Under the pieces are notes generated by a model. That model did no database searches. It saw nothing but the letters and a program-made list of their open reading frames with translations, and was not told where the DNA came from. From assembly GCA_049515655.1 (NCBI GenBank), contig JBEKTW010000004.1:62001-126000 (forward strand): a stretch of 64,000 nt of DNA. The letters are read 5' to 3'. Source of the DNA: JBEKTW01 sp049515655. GTDB taxonomy: Bacteria > Bacteroidota > Ignavibacteria > UBA10030 > SZUA-254. Shown in pieces: positions 61,174-64,000 of the stretch; the first letter of the stretch is position 1; each line of letters opens with the position of its first letter. Made by a program: the position numbers and the translations under genes.

Positions 61174-62269
61174 ACGATACCGGCGGCACGTTGTGTTGAT
61201 GAGCAGTCTACTCGTCCTCGGCGTTACGCTTTGTCCTGACATCGCCGCGCAGCAGACGGTCAAGTCCATTATTACGGGACAGGTGAAGGATGCCGAGAAT
61301 GGCGAACCGCTGGCGGCTGTGAATGTCTACCTATCGTTTACCACCATAGGCACATCGACCGACAGTGCCGGAAGGTTTGCCATCATCAACGTTCCGATGG
61401 GGGTATTCGATTTGATTGCTTCGCGCGTTGGCTACGAACGGCGGGTCGTGCCCCTCAAGATTGTCGCCCGGGATTCGCTGCACTACGAGATAGCCCTAAA
61501 CCCGCAGATGTTGAAGGCGCCGGAGGTTGAGGTGATGGCCGAAAGTCCGCGGGAGTGGAAGGAGAACCTTGACAGGTTCGTAAGAGCGTTCATCGGCGAA
61601 ACCGACCACTCATCCCAGTGTTCGATCCTAAACCCCGAAGTGCTGAGCTTTCATCGCACGAACGATACGCTCGTTGCCAGGGCGGACAGTGTTTTGCAAA
61701 TCGACAACGAGGCACTGGGGTACCGGCTCTATGTTGTAGTCAAAGAGTTCACTTGGAACACGGAAATGGATTACGGTCGCTATCTGATCTATCCATTCTT
61801 CCAGGCAAAGAAAGCTGGCGACGCAGAAGAAAGAGAGCGTTGGGAGAAAAATCGGAAGATGGCATACGAGGGATCGCTCAAACATTTTCTGCATTCTCTC
61901 TACGTGGCGGATGTCGAGGCGGAAATGTTCACTGTTTTTTCGGGATCCTTCAAGAAGCTGGCCACCGGTCAGGGCCATCGTGTGAGCCCAAATGAGTTTA
62001 ACCTCGAGCCGATGACCGGGACTCCCTTCAAGACATTGCAGTTTCCGGGTGAACTGCGGGTGGAGTACGGACATCAACGGGCGGAGGATGACCAACACGG
62101 ATACAGCTGGCAAAAGCTAACAATCGATCTAAGATCGGCCAGCATCATCTCGCTGAATCATTCCTATGCGCTGATCGATTCGCTGGGTAATCTTTTTGAT
62201 CCGTTTTCCATTGAAGTTTCCGGCAGGTGGGCAAAGAACCGTTTGGCGGAGCTGCTACCGATGCATTGA
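61154..62269 (+). CDS. Exported CarboxypepD_reg protein, array gene 4 (distinct type)
   Basis: Protein of 371 residues from the TTG at 61154, again 20 nt inside the preceding gene with GGGAG before it. Signal peptide SSLLVLGVTLCPDIAAQQ, then the same regulatory-like domain (GQVKDAENGEPLAAVNVYL). The rest is a different, widely distributed Bacteroidota-type family: FIGETDHSSQCSILNPEVLS, ALGYRLYVVVKEF, DYGRYLIYPFF and RVSPNEFNLEP. Only the start, the signal peptide and the domain relate it to genes 1-3. The junction was kept although the body differs. Confidence 0.88.
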   Translation: MNSNRIRRYRRHVVLMSSLLVLGVTLCPDIAAQQTVKSIITGQVKDAENGEPLAAVNVYLSFTTIGTSTDSAGRFAIINVPMGVFDLIASRVGYERRVVPLKIVARDSLHYEIALNPQMLKAPEVEVMAESPREWKENLDRFVRAFIGETDHSSQCSILNPEVLSFHRTNDTLVARADSVLQIDNEALGYRLYVVVKEFTWNTEMDYGRYLIYPFFQAKKAGDAEERERWEKNRKMAYEGSLKHFLHSLYVADVEAEMFTVFSGSFKKLATGQGHRVSPNEFNLEPMTGTPFKTLQFPGELRVEYGHQRAEDDQHGYSWQKLTIDLRSASIISLNHSYALIDSLGNLFDPFSIEVSGRWAKNRLAELLPMH

Positions 62270-62339
62270 GATTCGGTCTGGTACTCATCGTTGCTTCTAC
62301 AAGAATAGAGAATTGTTCGCCGGGAGTCACTCAGTGAGT

Positions 62340-62549
62340 GAAGTTACGTAAAACTATTCTCGATGTCCGAAATCACAAATAAATCCTAAGCATTAAATCC
62401 GAAATACTAAACAAATCTAAAGCACGAAATCCCAAATTCAAAGGAGATTGCCAATCCTGGGAATTGGGATTTCGAGTTTGGAATTTCGAATTTGTTTGGG
62501 AATTAAGATTTAGGATTTATCACTAAGATTAATGAGTCTGCGTAACACC
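62340..62549 (-). repeat. MITE-like intergenic element, copy 2
   Basis: About 210 bp between the tandem array and gyrA, which otherwise hold nothing. On the minus strand it starts GGTGTTACGCAG and ends in the complement of GAAGTTACGTAAAAC, so its ends are inverted repeats like those of copy 1 at 18152-18384. Its interior shares GAATTTGGGATTTCGTGCTT-type words with copy 1 in the same order. It ends 23 bp from the gyrA stop. Confidence 0.65.
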
Positions 62550-62572
62550 ATTTAGTGAAATAAGCTTTTCCT

Positions 62573-64000
62573 TTACTTCTTCGATTTCCCTTTACCGCGA
62601 GACGTTGCGTCGCTCGAAGAAATCCCTTTTTGATTTTTCTTACCGGCCGATTCTGCCGCTGGAGGCTTTTGGGGTTCCACCGCAGACTTAGAGTTTGGTT
62701 TCTCTTCTTTCGAAGGCACGGTCTTCTGAACCACTTCGGCCGTTTCCTCTGCTTCCTCGGACGGCACTGCCGCAACGGCTGAAACCTTGTCCCCGGACTC
62801 AAGCCGTATCAACCGCACTCCTTGCGTATTCCGGCCCGCAATCCGGATTTCCTTTGCCGGCTGGCGGATCACAACTCCCTGGGCCGTTACGATAACGATA
62901 TCGTCATTGTCGAGAACCTCTCTAATGGCTACCATTTTCCCGGTTTTGTCCGTCACGCGCAGGGTGATCACGCCTTTTCCGCCGCGATGGCTCACGCGAT
63001 ACTCGTCGAGCTCGCTGCGCTTTCCGAAACCGTTTTCAGCGGCCACGAGAACCGTCGTAGTGCGATGTTTCACTGCAATTGCGCCTATGACCTTGTCGCC
63101 CTTGTTCAGTTTCGTCGCCCGCACACCGAGCGCCGTTCGCCCTACCGAGCGCGCTTCGTCTTCATGGAACCGGATCGCCATTCCATTGTTGGTACCAATG
63201 AGAATATCCTGCGTACCATCCGTGAGCTTCACATCCTTGACCGAGTCATTCTTCTGAAGGGTAATCGCCGCGATGCCCGTGCGCCGCACATTTCCGTACT
63301 CGGAGAGAGCAGTCTTCTTGATCATACCTTGCTCGGTCACCATCGCGATGAAGTGCTTATCGTCGAACTCCTGCACCGGAACGAACGCTTTGATGTTCTC
63401 GTCCTGTTGCTTCTTGACGAGATTCACGATCGGCTTGCCCCGTGCAGTCCGCCCGGCCTCGGGAATTTCAAACACCTTGAGCCAGTAGCATCGTCCTTCA
63501 TCCGTAAAGAGCAGGATGTAATTGTGCGTCGAAGCGATGAACATGTGCTCGATGAAATCGTCCTCCTTTGTCGTGGCGCCCATAACGCCCTTCCCGCCCC
63601 GCGATTGCCGGCGGTAGCCCGATACGGGGAACCGTTTGATGAACCCGCTGTGGCTGATGGTAATGACGACGTCTTCTTCGGCGATCATGTCCTCGACGCT
63701 GAATTCTTCAAAATCGTACACGATTTCCGTACGGCGTTCGTCACCGTATTTCTTCTTGATCTCATCCAGCTCTTCCCGGATGATCTGCATCTGGAGCTTT
63801 TTGCTCGCGAGAATGGACTGGAGTCGTTCGATGAGCTTGATCGTCTCCTTATACTCGTCTTCCACCTTCTTGCGCTCGAGACCTGTGAGCTTCTGCAAAC
63901 GCATGTCGAGGATAGCTTTCGCTTGAATTTCAGAAAGCTTGAACTTTTTCATCAGGCCTTCCTGCGCCGACGGAACATCCTTCGATTTCTTGATGAGCCG
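62573..64000 (-). CDS. gyrA: DNA gyrase subunit A, C-terminal part
   Basis: The gene runs off the right edge; about 475 C-terminal residues are present. The coiled coil and tower region (KFKLSEIQAKAILDMRLQKL) leads into the six-bladed DNA-wrapping beta-pinwheel. The GyrA box is YRRQSRGGKGVMG, with a further blade repeat SHRGGKGVITLRV; the full QRRGGKG box identifies gyrase rather than topoisomerase IV. The tail of about 65 residues is acidic (SEEAEETAEVV) and then basic (SRGKGKSKK). The breakage-reunion Tyr is outside the window. Confidence 0.96.
   Translation of the reverse strand, partial: RLIKKSKDVPSAQEGLMKKFKLSEIQAKAILDMRLQKLTGLERKKVEDEYKETIKLIERLQSILASKKLQMQIIREELDEIKKKYGDERRTEIVYDFEEFSVEDMIAEEDVVITISHSGFIKRFPVSGYRRQSRGGKGVMGATTKEDDFIEHMFIASTHNYILLFTDEGRCYWLKVFEIPEAGRTARGKPIVNLVKKQQDENIKAFVPVQEFDDKHFIAMVTEQGMIKKTALSEYGNVRRTGIAAITLQKNDSVKDVKLTDGTQDILIGTNNGMAIRFHEDEARSVGRTALGVRATKLNKGDKVIGAIAVKHRTTTVLVAAENGFGKRSELDEYRVSHRGGKGVITLRVTDKTGKMVAIREVLDNDDIVIVTAQGVVIRQPAKEIRIAGRNTQGVRLIRLESGDKVSAVAAVPSEEAEETAEVVQKTVPSKEEKPNSKSAVEPQKPPAAESAGKKNQKGISSSDATSRGKGKSKK

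Overview
The window looks like chromosomal DNA of a Gram-negative bacterium of the Bacteroidota/Chlorobiota/Ignavibacteriota (FCB) group, probably an uncultured Ignavibacteria-like lineage. Lineage clues are the carboxypeptidase-regulatory-domain proteins, the outer-membrane beta-barrel receptor, the exported protein family often called 'asparagine synthetase B' in these phyla, kdsB for lipopolysaccharide, and intergenic spaces full of degenerate word-like repeats. The phylum is an inference from gene families, not from a marker comparison.

Region by region. (1) 1-10.2 kb: the end of an OmpR-type response regulator and its histidine kinase, a PepSY-like exported protein with a possible regulator box in front, an outer-membrane receptor, and a TolC / membrane-fusion lipoprotein / RND pump operon: one envelope-sensing and efflux unit. 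(2) 10.2-17 kb: a Tet-like MFS pump, two thioredoxin-fold proteins, thiL, an operon of ECF sigma factor, ZAS-type membrane anti-sigma factor and TlpA-like lipoprotein, and an adenosine deaminase. (3) 17.2-38.8 kb: the origin-proximal housekeeping series rpmH-rnpA-yidD-yidC ... mnmE-mnmG-rsmG, with two parS-like ParB sites flanking mnmG. Between yidC and mnmE lies a 14-kb accessory island. It holds a SEC-C protein bracketed by a second, diverged copy of the yidC 3' end; a three-gene TIGR04255 module; relics of a RhuM protein, an ATPase and a methyltransferase tail; and a tight four-gene operon of PLD-SNF2 helicase, PemK/MazF-like protein, Eco57I-type DNA methyltransferase (one frameshift) and membrane-anchored HerA ATPase. 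This operon is the best candidate for an uncharacterised defence system. (4) 38.8-57.7 kb: ordinary metabolism (murQ, aminotransferase, trans-sulfuration enzyme, SDR, uracil-DNA glycosylase, plsC, kdsB, pyrG, Sua5, purE), two TPR proteins, a phosphoesterase, and a receiver-kinase protein whose phospho-acceptor histidine is tyrosine. (5) 57.8-62.3 kb: four tandem exported proteins with an N-terminal carboxypeptidase-regulatory domain. At each junction the next gene starts 20 nt inside its predecessor, at a TTG with a Shine-Dalgarno that also encodes the predecessor's C-terminus. (6) 62.3-64 kb: a MITE-like repeat and the C-terminal part of gyrA running off the right edge.

Spaces between genes carry at least three dispersed repeat families. 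These are a roughly 210-235 bp element with short terminal inverted repeats (18.2 and 62.4 kb), a composite 'word-order' repeat (37.7, 48.7 and 49.7 kb) and a CCGCAGAG/GCAAAG repeat (11.6 and 54.7 kb). I found no tRNA, rRNA, CRISPR array, transposase or integrase.
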